Assembly (NCBI GenBank): GCA_038531315.1
Contig: JBCBBT010000034.1
Span: 1-36,010 of the forward strand
From: JAJFFW01 sp038531315
GTDB taxonomy: Bacteria > Pseudomonadota > Alphaproteobacteria > Caulobacterales > Parvularculaceae
DNA: 36,010 nucleotides
Direction: 5' to 3'
Positions 15,827 to 25,716 of the stretch are shown piece by piece; position 1 is the first letter of the stretch, and each line of letters begins with the position of its first letter. The notes beneath the pieces are model-generated. The model worked only from the letters and a program-made list of their open reading frames with translations. It ran no database searches and was not told the DNA's origin. A program made the translations under genes and the position numbers.

Positions 15827-17191
15827 ATGCCGCTAGATCATTCAGACGCCCGCCTTGCCGCCCTGACCGACCGCTTCCAGACGACGCGCGCCAACTCGAT
15901 GACGCTCGCCGGCGCCTTCAGTCATGAAGACTGGATGTTGCAATCGATGGAAGACGCAAGCCCGATCAAATGGAACCTGGCGCATACGAGCTGGTTCTTT
16001 GAGACTTTCGTGCTCGCCATCCATAAGCCCGGCTACAAGCCGTTCGACGCCGCCTACAATTACCTTTTTAATTCCTATTACCAACAGATCGGCGTGATGC
16101 ATCCGCGGGCGATGCGCGGGGCGTTGTCGCGGCCGTCGGCGGCGGAAATTATCGCCTACCGCGCCCATGTGGACGGCGCGGTGATCGATCTTCTCGACAC
16201 GGCCGAAGCGCGTGCGCTCGACGTGATTGCGCCGCTCGTAGCGCTCGGATGCGTGCACGAAGAACAACATCAGGAATTAATGCTGACCGATGTCAAACAC
16301 GCGCTGTCGTTAAACCCGGTCGCCCCCGCCATTTACGATGCAGGCGGGCCCTTCTCTGACACAGCGTCTGCAACAGCATCTGAAACGGAATTACCGCCGG
16401 CCAGGGAACGCGCCTGGAAGGCTTTCGACGGCGGCGTCGTCGAGATCGGCGCCGACACCGCCGCTTACGCCGCCGATCCGAACGCGCGCGACTTCGCTTT
16501 TGATAATGAAGGCCCGCGCCACGCGGCCTTCCTTTCGCCGTTCATGCTTGCCGCGCGTCCCGTGACCAATGGTGAGTACAAAGAGTTTATCGACGCCGGC
16601 GGGTACCGTACGCCGTCGCTTTGGCTCGCTGACGGCTGGGCCATGGTCGAGGCCGGGAACTGGACGGCGCCGCTATATTGGCGCGAACGCGGCGATGGCC
16701 TCGCGGAATATACGCTGAGCGGCGAGAGGGAAATCGATTGGTCGGCGCCGGTCTGGCATCTCAGCTTCTATGAAGCGGCGGCCTATGCGGAGTTTACCGG
16801 GTACCGCCTGCCGACCGAAGCCGAGTGGGAACACGCCAGCGAAACCGTCGACGAACGCGACGGCCGCTTCCTCAGCCACGCCGCGCCTGATGGCCCGCGC
16901 GCGGCGCCGGCGACCGCGGCCGCAACCGGGGCGGGCGGCGAGACGGCGCTCCGTCAGATGTTCGGCGATGTCTGGGAATGGACCGCTAGCCCCTATGTGG
17001 CTTATCCGGGCTTTCGCGCCCCGGCGGGCGCCATCGGCGAGTACAATGGCAAGTTCATGTCGTCCCAGATGGTCTTGCGCGGCGGCTCGTGTTTCACCCC
17101 GCCGGGCCACGCGCGGCGCACCTATCGCAATTTCTTCCCCCCTAGCGCCCGTTGGCAGGCGGCGGGGCTGCGCCTCGCGCGCGATTCCTGA
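15827..17191 (+). CDS. egtB: EgtB-like sulfoxide synthase (ergothioneine-type)
   Basis: EgtB enzymes use iron and O2 to join cysteine or gamma-glutamylcysteine to hercynine. The 454-residue protein has the N-terminal DinB_2 fold with the three iron-binding histidines His53 (NLAHTSWFFE), His144 and His148 (HEEQHQEL), then an FGE-sulfatase-like domain (about 200-454) with WEWTASPY, GEYNGKFM, VLRGGSCFTPPGH and a final AGLRLARD. GAGGAG lies only about 3 bases before the ATG at 15827. The expected partner egtD (histidine methyltransferase) is not next to it or elsewhere in the window. The related selenoneine enzyme SenA is an alternative, but no senB or senC neighbour is present. Confidence 0.88.
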   Translation: MPLDHSDARLAALTDRFQTTRANSMTLAGAFSHEDWMLQSMEDASPIKWNLAHTSWFFETFVLAIHKPGYKPFDAAYNYLFNSYYQQIGVMHPRAMRGALSRPSAAEIIAYRAHVDGAVIDLLDTAEARALDVIAPLVALGCVHEEQHQELMLTDVKHALSLNPVAPAIYDAGGPFSDTASATASETELPPARERAWKAFDGGVVEIGADTAAYAADPNARDFAFDNEGPRHAAFLSPFMLAARPVTNGEYKEFIDAGGYRTPSLWLADGWAMVEAGNWTAPLYWRERGDGLAEYTLSGEREIDWSAPVWHLSFYEAAAYAEFTGYRLPTEAEWEHASETVDERDGRFLSHAAPDGPRAAPATAAATGAGGETALRQMFGDVWEWTASPYVAYPGFRAPAGAIGEYNGKFMSSQMVLRGGSCFTPPGHARRTYRNFFPPSARWQAAGLRLARDS

Positions 17192-17312
17192 CGAGGCGAT
17201 CCGCAGTGGCGCGGGTGATCGGGCAATCCGCTCGCGAGGCGCTGACTGCATTCATTCTTATCATTTTTTCTCGCGGGGCCTATAAAGGCTTAGGCAAACA
17301 CGGGAGGTTCTC

Positions 17313-18146
17313 ATGGCGGCGCAACGAGCGACACAGGAAGCACTTGGGCAAATGTCCGGTTTCACAGTGCCGGACCCGGCGGACCTCGACACGCTGAAAG
17401 GCAAGGTTTCCGACGAGGAATGGCGGCTGCGCTGCGATCTGGCGGCGACTTACCGGCTTGCGGCGCTCTATGGCTGGGACGATATGATCTTCACCCATAT
17501 CTCCGTCAGGCTGCCGGATGAGGGCGGGGCGGAGCGCTTCCTGATTAATCCGTATGGCATCTTTTTCGATGAGATGACGGCGAGCGCTCTCGTCAAGGTC
17601 GATGTCGACGGCAACGTCGTCGGCGAGACGCCTTATTTCTCAAATCCGGCGGGCTTTACGATCCATAGCGCGCTGCATATGTCGCGCGATGATGCGCATT
17701 GCGTCCTGCATTTGCACTCGCCCTATGGCGTCGCCGTCTCCGCGCAGGAAGGCGGCCTGAAGCGCTACACGCAATTCGCCATGATCGTCCACGATGACAT
17801 CGCGTATCACGATTATGAAGGCATTGCGACGGACCTCGATGAGCGCGAGCGTCTGGTCGCCGATATTGGCGCCCACAATTTCTTGATCCTGAAAAACCAC
17901 GGCACGCTGACGGTCGGCGCCAATTGCGCGACGGCATTCTTGCGCATGTATTTCCTCGAACAGGCGTGCAAGACCCAAATTCTGGCCCAGTCGGACACCA
18001 AGCCGCCGATGGAAGAGCCGCCCGCGATGGGCGCCAAGGTCTTGCAGCAGGGCGCACCGGCGTTTGTGCCCGGGCTCGGCGACAATCTCGCCTGGCCGGG
18101 CCTCATGCGCAAGCTGAACCGCGAAAATCCGGGCTTCGACCGCTAG
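17313..18146 (+). CDS. Class II aldolase/adducin-family protein
   Basis: Members are zinc-dependent aldolases or epimerases acting on phosphorylated sugars, though many in this branch have no known substrate. The 277-residue product shows GWDDMIFTHISVRLP near residues 54-68, the zinc-binding HLHSPYG (His133, His135), and LKNHGTLTVG (His196), which together make up the metal site. A strong GGGAGG (17302-17307) lies 5 bases before the ATG. It is 121 bases after egtB and convergent with the cytochrome gene (10 bases apart). Specific activity cannot be deduced. Confidence 0.88.
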   Translation: MAAQRATQEALGQMSGFTVPDPADLDTLKGKVSDEEWRLRCDLAATYRLAALYGWDDMIFTHISVRLPDEGGAERFLINPYGIFFDEMTASALVKVDVDGNVVGETPYFSNPAGFTIHSALHMSRDDAHCVLHLHSPYGVAVSAQEGGLKRYTQFAMIVHDDIAYHDYEGIATDLDERERLVADIGAHNFLILKNHGTLTVGANCATAFLRMYFLEQACKTQILAQSDTKPPMEEPPAMGAKVLQQGAPAFVPGLGDNLAWPGLMRKLNRENPGFDR

Positions 18147-18156
18147 GCGGCGCGCA

Positions 18157-18582
18157 TTACTGAAACGTTTTCAGATAGGCGATGACGGCGGCCCGGTCCT
18201 CAGGATCGGGCAGGCCCGCAAAACTCATCCGGTTACCGACGATATAGCGGTTCGGTTTTTCAAGATATGCGTCAAGCGTTTCATCGTTCCAGATGAGATC
18301 GGCGTTGCGCATCGCCTTTGAATACGCAAAGTCGCCGCGCGCACCGGCGCGCGCGCCGTAAACGCCCCAGAGGTTTGGCCCGACCGATGCGATCGCCTTG
18401 CGGTCCGGGGGCGCTGCGATGTGACAGGCGGCGCAGGCGCGAAAAACGCGCGCGCCGCGTTCTTCGAGCGTGAGCGGCGCCGGCGGGACCGCACTGTCGC
18501 GATCGGACCCGCAACCGGCGCAAAGCGCCGCAAAGAGCGCCAACAAGCAAGCGCCGCCGACCCGGACAATCGCCGTTTCCAA
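18157..18582 (-). CDS. Lipoprotein-like cytochrome c (c2/c550 type)
   Basis: A single-haem electron carrier on the periplasmic side. The heme motif is CAACH in VFRACAACHIAAP, and the distal Met ligand is in GNRMSFAGL, as in cytochrome c2. I chose a TTG start at 18582 (141 residues): GGAG lies 8 bases upstream, and the product begins with a hydrophobic segment ending in LCAGC, a lipobox-like site except that the -3 residue is Cys. The longer frame from 18642 would overlap tRNA-Thr and has no signal pattern at its start. The C-terminus AAVIAYLKTFQ is typical. Confidence 0.87.
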   Translation of the reverse strand: METAIVRVGGACLLALFAALCAGCGSDRDSAVPPAPLTLEERGARVFRACAACHIAAPPDRKAIASVGPNLWGVYGARAGARGDFAYSKAMRNADLIWNDETLDAYLEKPNRYIVGNRMSFAGLPDPEDRAAVIAYLKTFQ

Positions 18583-18630
18583 TGCGCCGTCTCCAAAGTG
18601 TCGTCTCGCGGACGGTTGTGGCGAAAAAAG

Positions 18631-18706
18631 TGGTGCCCCCACACGGACTCGAACCGCGGACCTACTGATTACAAATCAGTTGCTCTACCAGCTGAGCTAT
18701 AGGGGC
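18631..18706 (-). tRNA. tRNA-Thr (anticodon TGT)
   Basis: A full cloverleaf reads on the minus strand from 18706 to 18634 with encoded CCA (18633-18631). The acceptor stem is GCCCCTA/TGGGGGC, the D-stem GCTC/GAGC, the anticodon stem ACTGA/TCAGT with loop TTTGTAA, and the T-arm contains GGTTCGAGTCC. The anticodon TGT (18673-18671) reads ACN threonine codons, mainly ACA. A run of six T (18629-18624) follows the CCA after one C and may help termination. Confidence 0.97.
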
Positions 18707-18873
18707 GAGAAGCGTTGCGCTACTGTAGATTGCCCGCTTTGGCAAGACCCGGTCCGCGCGCCGCGGCCCTGCGCGCAATATGGCTCTGCCGGCGCCGCGG
18801 CGGTAGTGTCTCTAAATCAGACGCGCCGGCGCACGAATTCGGCACAAATCATGCGCCGCGAAGAGCCCCTTTA

Positions 18874-20106
18874 ATGGTATTTGCTGGCGGAGACGCGACC
18901 CTCGTGAAGAGCGAACCGGCGACAATCGAGACTGCAAGCGCGACCGCGACGCTCCTGCCGGCGGCGCGGATTGACGACCGGCTCATTGCGGCGTGGCGCG
19001 CGCTCGCCGATGCGGCTGTCTGGCCGAACCCTTATTATGACCCGGCGGTGCTCCTGCCCGCCTTGCGCCAGTCGGGCGCTGCACGCGACGCCTTTCTCCT
19101 GCTGGTCGCGGCGCCCTCGGACGGGCGCCTGATCGGTCTTGCGCCGGTTGAGCGGGCGGAGATTTTTGGCGGCCTGCCGCTCGCCCATTGGCAAAGCTGG
19201 CGCAATCCGCATCTGTTCAACGGCGCGCCGCTGATCGCCGCCGGCTTTGAAAACACATTCTTCAGCGCCGTCAGCGCGTGGCTCGACGCCAAACCCGGCG
19301 GCGGACGGTTCTTAAGGCTGATCGAAGCGCGGCTCGATGCGAACGCTGTTGAGGCGGCGACGGCGCAAAGGCGCATACTGACGGAACGCACATGGCGCCG
19401 GGCAGGGCTCGCCCTGCCGCCATCGCACGAGGGCGGCGAATTCAGCGCCGCCGATATCGGGCGCCGTTTCAGCGCAAAGAAAGCCAAAGAGCTCCGCCGG
19501 CAACGTCGCCGGCTTCAGGACGTTGCGCCCTTCCGTGTGCGGTCGATTGGCGGCGGCGCGTCCGCTGATCAATCACCCGACGACGTTGCGCGCCTTATCG
19601 CGGCCTATGCGCGGCTCGAAGCGCGCGGCTGGAAGGGCGCGCGGGGCGACGCGGTGAGCGATCCGGCCATGGGGTCTTTTTTCAAGGACGCCATGCACGC
19701 CATGTTCGCGGCGGACGCGGCCATGGCGGTCGTTCTCGAGCGCATCGATCAGGACCCGCCAGCGCCGATTGCGATGGCGATCTTCCTGCGCCACGGCAGT
19801 CACCTCAGCGCCTTCAAGACGGCCTATGACGAAACCTACGCCGCGTATTCGCCTGGCATTCTCGTACTGATGGAAGCGACAAGATTCATCATGACGCTGG
19901 ACGGCGTTTCCTTTCTCGATTCCTGCGCCAAGCCCGATCACCCGGTCGCGGGCAAGCTCTGGCCGGACCATTGCGAGGTGAGCAATCTTCTGATCGCCGG
20001 CGGCGATACATTGACGCCGTCGCTCATTCGCCTCGCGCGGGCCGGCGCGCAGGGCTATCATGGGCTGCGCGCCGTGTTGCGCGGACGGCAGGCGAAACAG
20101 CGATGA
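18874..20106 (+). CDS. GNAT-superfamily acyltransferase (CelD/BioF2-like, Acetyltransf_6)
   Basis: The 410-residue protein resembles CelD/BcsL-type acyltransferases, with an N-terminal part carrying NPYYDPAVLLPAL and a second half typical of the family: KKAKELRRQRRRL (about 203-215), then a fold ending in HLSAFKTAYDETYAAYSPGILVLMEATRF and DSCAKPDHP. Such proteins acylate polysaccharides or amino groups; the substrate here is unknown. The ATG at 18874 has no strong ribosome site; the longer frame from 18715 begins beside the tRNA and is unlikely. The stop overlaps the next gene (ATGA), so the two are translationally coupled. Confidence 0.85.
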   Translation: MVFAGGDATLVKSEPATIETASATATLLPAARIDDRLIAAWRALADAAVWPNPYYDPAVLLPALRQSGAARDAFLLLVAAPSDGRLIGLAPVERAEIFGGLPLAHWQSWRNPHLFNGAPLIAAGFENTFFSAVSAWLDAKPGGGRFLRLIEARLDANAVEAATAQRRILTERTWRRAGLALPPSHEGGEFSAADIGRRFSAKKAKELRRQRRRLQDVAPFRVRSIGGGASADQSPDDVARLIAAYARLEARGWKGARGDAVSDPAMGSFFKDAMHAMFAADAAMAVVLERIDQDPPAPIAMAIFLRHGSHLSAFKTAYDETYAAYSPGILVLMEATRFIMTLDGVSFLDSCAKPDHPVAGKLWPDHCEVSNLLIAGGDTLTPSLIRLARAGAQGYHGLRAVLRGRQAKQR

Positions 20107-20936
20107 GCGATCTCAGCGTTGAAATAGACGCGTTCGAAGCGGTCTATCCGCAATCGCCGGGCAAGCTCGGCTTGCGGGTTGCGAGCCCATTGTTCGACCG
20201 GCGCCGTCTGATCGCGCTCGCGCAATCGCTGGCGCCGCACCTTGTCGAATACAACAATGGCGATCTGCCGATTTCGATCAGGCCCGAAGAAGTGGCGCGG
20301 CCTTCATCGACGGCGGAAGACGTGATTGAGCGGCTTGGCCTTGAAAATTCCTGGATGACATTGCGCAACATCGAGAATGACCGGGAGTATGCGGGGCTCA
20401 CCGATAAAATTATCGCCGCCGTGGCGGCAAGCGCGCAAGCCAGAACCGGTCCGATGCTCCGCCGCGAGGCGTTTGTCTTCCTGTCGTCCCCCGGCGCGGT
20501 GACGCCGTTTCACTTCGATGAAGAACATAACATCCTGATACAAATCGAAGGCGAAAAAGACGTCACGGTCTATTCGCAAGCTGATCGGGCGCTTGCGAGC
20601 CAACGCGATCTGGAGCGTTTTCACGCCGGCGGCCATCGAAATCTCCCGCTTCGCGACGACAAGAAAAATGACGGCGTGCGGTTCACCTTACGGCCAGGAG
20701 ACGCGCTTTATATCCCGCCGCTGGCGCCGCACTGGGTGACGGTCACGGGCGGCGCGCCCGCGCTGTCGCTGAGCGTCACGTGGCGATCGGAAGCGACAAT
20801 GCGCACCGCATATCTGCACCAGATCAATCATCGCCTGCGCGCCCGCGGGCTCTCGCCGCGATTTCCGGGGCGAGCGCCGGTCGCGGATCAGTTGAAAATC
20901 TGGGGACAATCGGCGCTCCGGCGGTTTGGGCGCTGA
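20103..20936 (+). CDS. JmjC/cupin-8 family Fe(II) oxygenase-like protein
   Basis: The 277-residue product has the signature of the cupin_8/JmjC-like dioxygenases: TPFHFDEEHNILIQIEG with His137 and Asp139 as iron ligands, and the distal His210 in PPLAPHWVTV. Known relatives hydroxylate protein side chains or RNA using 2-oxoglutarate; the substrate here cannot be read from sequence. The ATG at 20103 overlaps the upstream stop by 4 bases. A basic C-terminus (LRARGLSPRFPGRAPV) follows. The pairing with a GNAT protein suggests a shared target. Confidence 0.85.
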   Translation: MSDLSVEIDAFEAVYPQSPGKLGLRVASPLFDRRRLIALAQSLAPHLVEYNNGDLPISIRPEEVARPSSTAEDVIERLGLENSWMTLRNIENDREYAGLTDKIIAAVAASAQARTGPMLRREAFVFLSSPGAVTPFHFDEEHNILIQIEGEKDVTVYSQADRALASQRDLERFHAGGHRNLPLRDDKKNDGVRFTLRPGDALYIPPLAPHWVTVTGGAPALSLSVTWRSEATMRTAYLHQINHRLRARGLSPRFPGRAPVADQLKIWGQSALRRFGR

Positions 20937-21052
20937 CGGTAGCGTTGCACGTTGCGCATTCGGCGGGCGGCGAGGCCGGCGTTCCATGAAACCGTTGCCC
21001 CGCGTCGTCCGTATTCATGATACGCCAAACGCCTTTCAATCATGGGTGAGAC

Positions 21053-21685
21053 ATGTTGCTGACCGTCGCCGCTATCATTTCATCGCTTGTCATTTCCGTT
21101 GCGCCCTCCGCCGACGGCGCGCGCGCAACCGATATTGACGCCATAAGGCTGGCGCAAGCGGGCGATGCGCCGGACGCCGGCAAGCGCGCCTCCGGTGAGA
21201 CGAAGCGCGCGCGCACGGCTTACGATTTCACCCTGACGGCGATCAACGGCGCGCCGATGCCGCTCTCGAAATACGAGGGCAAAGCCATTTTGCTGGTCAA
21301 TACGGCGTCCTTATGCGGTTATACGGATCAATATGGCGGGTTGCAGGCGCTCTATGAGACCTATGGCAAGCGCGGGCTTGTGGTTATCGCGGCGCCGTCC
21401 AATGACTTCGGCGGTCAGGAGCCTGGCGCTGAGGCGGAGATCAAGGCGTTTTGCGAAGTCAATTTCGGGGTGCGCTTTCCGCTCGCCGAAAAGGTGACCG
21501 TCACCGGGGCGACGGCGCATCCGGTTTATCTGTGGGCGCGCGAGGCGCTTGGCGCTGAAAACGCGCCGCGCTGGAATTTTCATAAATATCTCATCGGCCG
21601 GGACGGCGCGCTCATTGCAGCGTTTCCGTCGAATGTGACGCCGATGTCGCGCACGCTGCGCGATGCTGTTGAGGCGGCGCTTTGA
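21053..21685 (+). CDS. Glutathione peroxidase, exported form
   Basis: This thiol peroxidase reduces hydroperoxides. The 210-residue protein has an N-terminal hydrophobic signal (about 1-22), a linker, then the family sites Cys88 in NTASLCGYTDQY, Gln122 in NDFGGQEPG, and Trp174-Asn175 in RWNFHKYLI, completing the catalytic tetrad with a cysteine rather than selenocysteine. The signal peptide suggests periplasmic action, most likely with thioredoxin rather than glutathione as reductant. The ATG at 21053 has GGTGAG close upstream. The stop overlaps the TTG start of the next gene by two bases. Confidence 0.93.
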   Translation: MLLTVAAIISSLVISVAPSADGARATDIDAIRLAQAGDAPDAGKRASGETKRARTAYDFTLTAINGAPMPLSKYEGKAILLVNTASLCGYTDQYGGLQALYETYGKRGLVVIAAPSNDFGGQEPGAEAEIKAFCEVNFGVRFPLAEKVTVTGATAHPVYLWAREALGAENAPRWNFHKYLIGRDGALIAAFPSNVTPMSRTLRDAVEAAL

Positions 21686-23040
21686 CAGACACGCCCGACA
21701 CGGACGATTTAAAAACGGACGAATTCATGGCGGACGATACGGCTGGCGCGCCGGTGCCGGCCGGCAGACTGTCGCGCATGGCGCGCTTTGGCGGGATAGC
21801 GGCGGGCGTCGCCGGCGCCGCCCTTGCGCAAGGGGCCGGCGAACTGGCGCGCGGGCGCCGCCCGGCGGTGCAGGACCTGCTCCTGACGCCGGCGAATGCG
21901 CGGCGCGTCGCCGACCAGCTCGCCAATTTGCGCGGCGCGGCGATGAAGGTCGGCCAGCTTGTCTCGATGGACACCGGCGATCTTCTACCGCCGGAACTGT
22001 CAGAAATTTTTGCACGCCTGCGCGCCGATGCGCGGCCGATGCCCGGGCGGCAACTGAAAATGGTGCTGAGCGAGGCTTGGGGCCGCGGCTGGCTGACACA
22101 GTTTTCGCGCTTCGACGTCCGCCCGATTGCGGCGGCGTCGATCGGTCAGGTCCATCGCGCCCGGACAAAAGACGGCCGCGACCTTGCAATCAAAATCCAG
22201 TATCCGGGCGTTGCGCAATCGATCGACAGCGATGTCGATAATGTCGCAAAGCTGATCGCCCTGTCTGGTGTGTTGCCGGACGGGCTGGCGTTAGAGCCGC
22301 TGCTCGAAGAGGCGAAACGCCAGCTCCATGAGGAAGCCGATTATATCGGGGAGGGGGCGCGGCTCGAACTATTCGCCGACGCCGTCGCCGATGAGCCCGA
22401 TATCGTGACGCCGCGTCTGCAGGCGGACCTGACGACAAAAACGGTCCTTGCAATGACGTTCGAGGCGGGAAAGCCCGTTGAAAAGTTTGATGCGGTCGAT
22501 CAGGCGACGCGCGACCGGATCGCCGGGCTGGTGCTCGATCTTCTGTTCAAGGAGCTTTTCACCCTGCGCCTGATGCAGACCGATCCGAATTTTGCGAATT
22601 TCTTCTACGACCCGGCCCGCGAGACGCTCGTCTTGCTGGACTTCGGCGCAGCCAAGGCGATCCCGGAGCAAGTCGCCGAGCAATACCGGACCTTTCTGCG
22701 GGCCGGCGTCGCGGGCGATCATGAAGCGCTCGCGCGGGCCGCCGATGATATGGGTTTTCTCGGCCCCGGGCTTCCCTCTGATGTGCGCGCCCTTCTCATT
22801 GAGATGATGACGATGGTGATTGAGCCTTTGCGGCTCGGCGAACCGTTTGATTTTGCGGCCAGCGACCTGCCGATGAAAATGCGCGACAAGGGCCTCGCCC
22901 TTCAGGGCCGGCGCGATCTTGCGCATGTGCCGCCGATTGACCTTCTTTATATCCAGCGGAAAATCGGCGGCGTCTTTCTATTGGCGAGCCGACTGCGGGC
23001 GCGGCTCGACATCGGCGCCGTCGCCCGGCGCTATCTTTAG
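21682..23040 (+). CDS. ABC1/UbiB/AarF family atypical kinase
   Basis: Family members support ubiquinone synthesis or quinone homeostasis. The 452-residue protein has the KxGQ motif in AMKVGQLVSMD (about 87-97), the alanine-rich loop AAASIGQVH (151-159), the lysine in LAIKIQYPG, the NFANFFYDP segment (which replaces the usual HPGN with NFAN) and DFG in LLDFGAAK (320-322). I chose the TTG at 21682, overlapping the previous stop, because GAGG lies about 8 bases upstream; an ATG at 21727 is an alternative that loses 15 residues. It is co-oriented with the peroxidase and convergent with glpK. Its exact role (UbiB proper or a paralogue) is not settled. Confidence 0.88.
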   Translation: MTDTPDTDDLKTDEFMADDTAGAPVPAGRLSRMARFGGIAAGVAGAALAQGAGELARGRRPAVQDLLLTPANARRVADQLANLRGAAMKVGQLVSMDTGDLLPPELSEIFARLRADARPMPGRQLKMVLSEAWGRGWLTQFSRFDVRPIAAASIGQVHRARTKDGRDLAIKIQYPGVAQSIDSDVDNVAKLIALSGVLPDGLALEPLLEEAKRQLHEEADYIGEGARLELFADAVADEPDIVTPRLQADLTTKTVLAMTFEAGKPVEKFDAVDQATRDRIAGLVLDLLFKELFTLRLMQTDPNFANFFYDPARETLVLLDFGAAKAIPEQVAEQYRTFLRAGVAGDHEALARAADDMGFLGPGLPSDVRALLIEMMTMVIEPLRLGEPFDFAASDLPMKMRDKGLALQGRRDLAHVPPIDLLYIQRKIGGVFLLASRLRARLDIGAVARRYL

Positions 23041-23080
23041 GCCGTTCACTTGGCGCCCGTGCGGACCGTGAAAGCGCGCA

Positions 23081-24583
<1,503 letters not shown>

Positions 24584-24843
24584 GGGGCGTGTTCCTGAAA
24601 TCCGTCGATTTCAGACAATAAGTGGTTTTCCGCTAACCGCCTACAGTCCGCCGCCAGCGCGCTGCTGACGCGCGCCGATCACGCGGGACCTGACGGGTTT
24701 TTGACGGTTATGCGATTGGCTTTTGACTTGCTTTGTCCCCGGCGGGGCTTCAGCAGTTGTCGCGGCGCGCCGCATATCCTATGCCCTCGGCGTTCACCTT
24801 GCACCGCAACAAGACAAAACAGGATTAACCGGACCCCCCAGGC

Positions 24844-25674
24844 ATGACCCAGCCCGTATCCCATTCCCTCGAAACGGCCCATCCCGCGCTCACGGTCATG
24901 ATCGACGCCGCGCTCGCCGCCGGCGCGCGGGCCGCCGCGATCTACGAGACTGATTTTGACGCCAGCCAGAAAGGCGACGGCTCGGCGGTGACGGAAGCCG
25001 ACAAGGCGGGCGAGGCGATTATTCTGGCGGCCCTTGAAAAGGCGTTTCCCGACATTCCGGTGCTTGCCGAAGAGGCCGCCTCGGAAGGCGACATTCCGGA
25101 ACTGGGCGCGCGTTTTTTCCTCGTCGATCCGCTCGACGGGACCCGCGAGTTCGTCAACAAGACGGGTGAGTTTACTGTTAATATTGCGCTGATCGAAGAC
25201 GGGGTCCCGGTTTGCGGCGTCGTCTATGCGCCGGGCTGTTCTAAGCTCTTCGTCGGCTGCGCCGGCGGCGGCGCCGGCCTCCAGCATGTGGACCCGGGCG
25301 CCGATCGCACAGCCGCCGCGCCGCTAAAACCGATCAGAGCGCGCACGGCGCCGCCATCGGGCCCCGTCGCCGTCGCCAGCCGGTCACACCGCTCAGCGGA
25401 GACCGAAGACTATCTGAAAGAAATCGGCGCCGCCGAATTCACACCCGCCGGCTCATCGCTCAAATTTTGTCTGATTGCGGAAGGTCTCGCGGACGTTTAT
25501 CCGCGCCTTGGCCGGACAATGGAATGGGACACCGGCGCCGCGCAGGCGGTCCTTGAGGCGGCTGGCGGGTCCGTTCACATTCTGGAGAACGGCGCGGAGG
25601 GCGCGCCGCTACGCTACAACAAAAAGGCGCGCGGCTTTGATAATCCGCATTTTGTCGCCTGGGGCGCACGATAG
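24844..25674 (+). CDS. cysQ: 3'(2'),5'-bisphosphate nucleotidase CysQ
   Basis: CysQ dephosphorylates PAP, the by-product of PAPS reduction, to AMP and so prevents its accumulation. The 276-residue inositol-monophosphatase-fold protein has the metal site PVLAEEAA (Glu76/Glu77), VDPLDGT (95-100) and the C-terminal MEWDTGAAQAVLEAAGG. No strong ribosome site is seen before the ATG at 24844. It leads the sulfate-activation set and is followed by cysD after 42 bases. The neighbourhood fits: CysQ removes the product that the CysC domain helps create. Confidence 0.94.
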   Translation: MTQPVSHSLETAHPALTVMIDAALAAGARAAAIYETDFDASQKGDGSAVTEADKAGEAIILAALEKAFPDIPVLAEEAASEGDIPELGARFFLVDPLDGTREFVNKTGEFTVNIALIEDGVPVCGVVYAPGCSKLFVGCAGGGAGLQHVDPGADRTAAAPLKPIRARTAPPSGPVAVASRSHRSAETEDYLKEIGAAEFTPAGSSLKFCLIAEGLADVYPRLGRTMEWDTGAAQAVLEAAGGSVHILENGAEGAPLRYNKKARGFDNPHFVAWGAR

Positions 25675-25716
25675 CGTGTTTTGCAAAATCTGTTGAAACC
25701 AGTCACTGACACCACC

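Noticed and set aside
18157..18642. Cytochrome c start at 18642
   Set aside because: It would overlap tRNA-Thr by about 12 bases and adds a non-signal N-terminus; the TTG at 18582 has a ribosome site.
24723..24751. Promoter of cysQ based on TTGACT
   Set aside because: No acceptable -10 lies 16-18 bases downstream.
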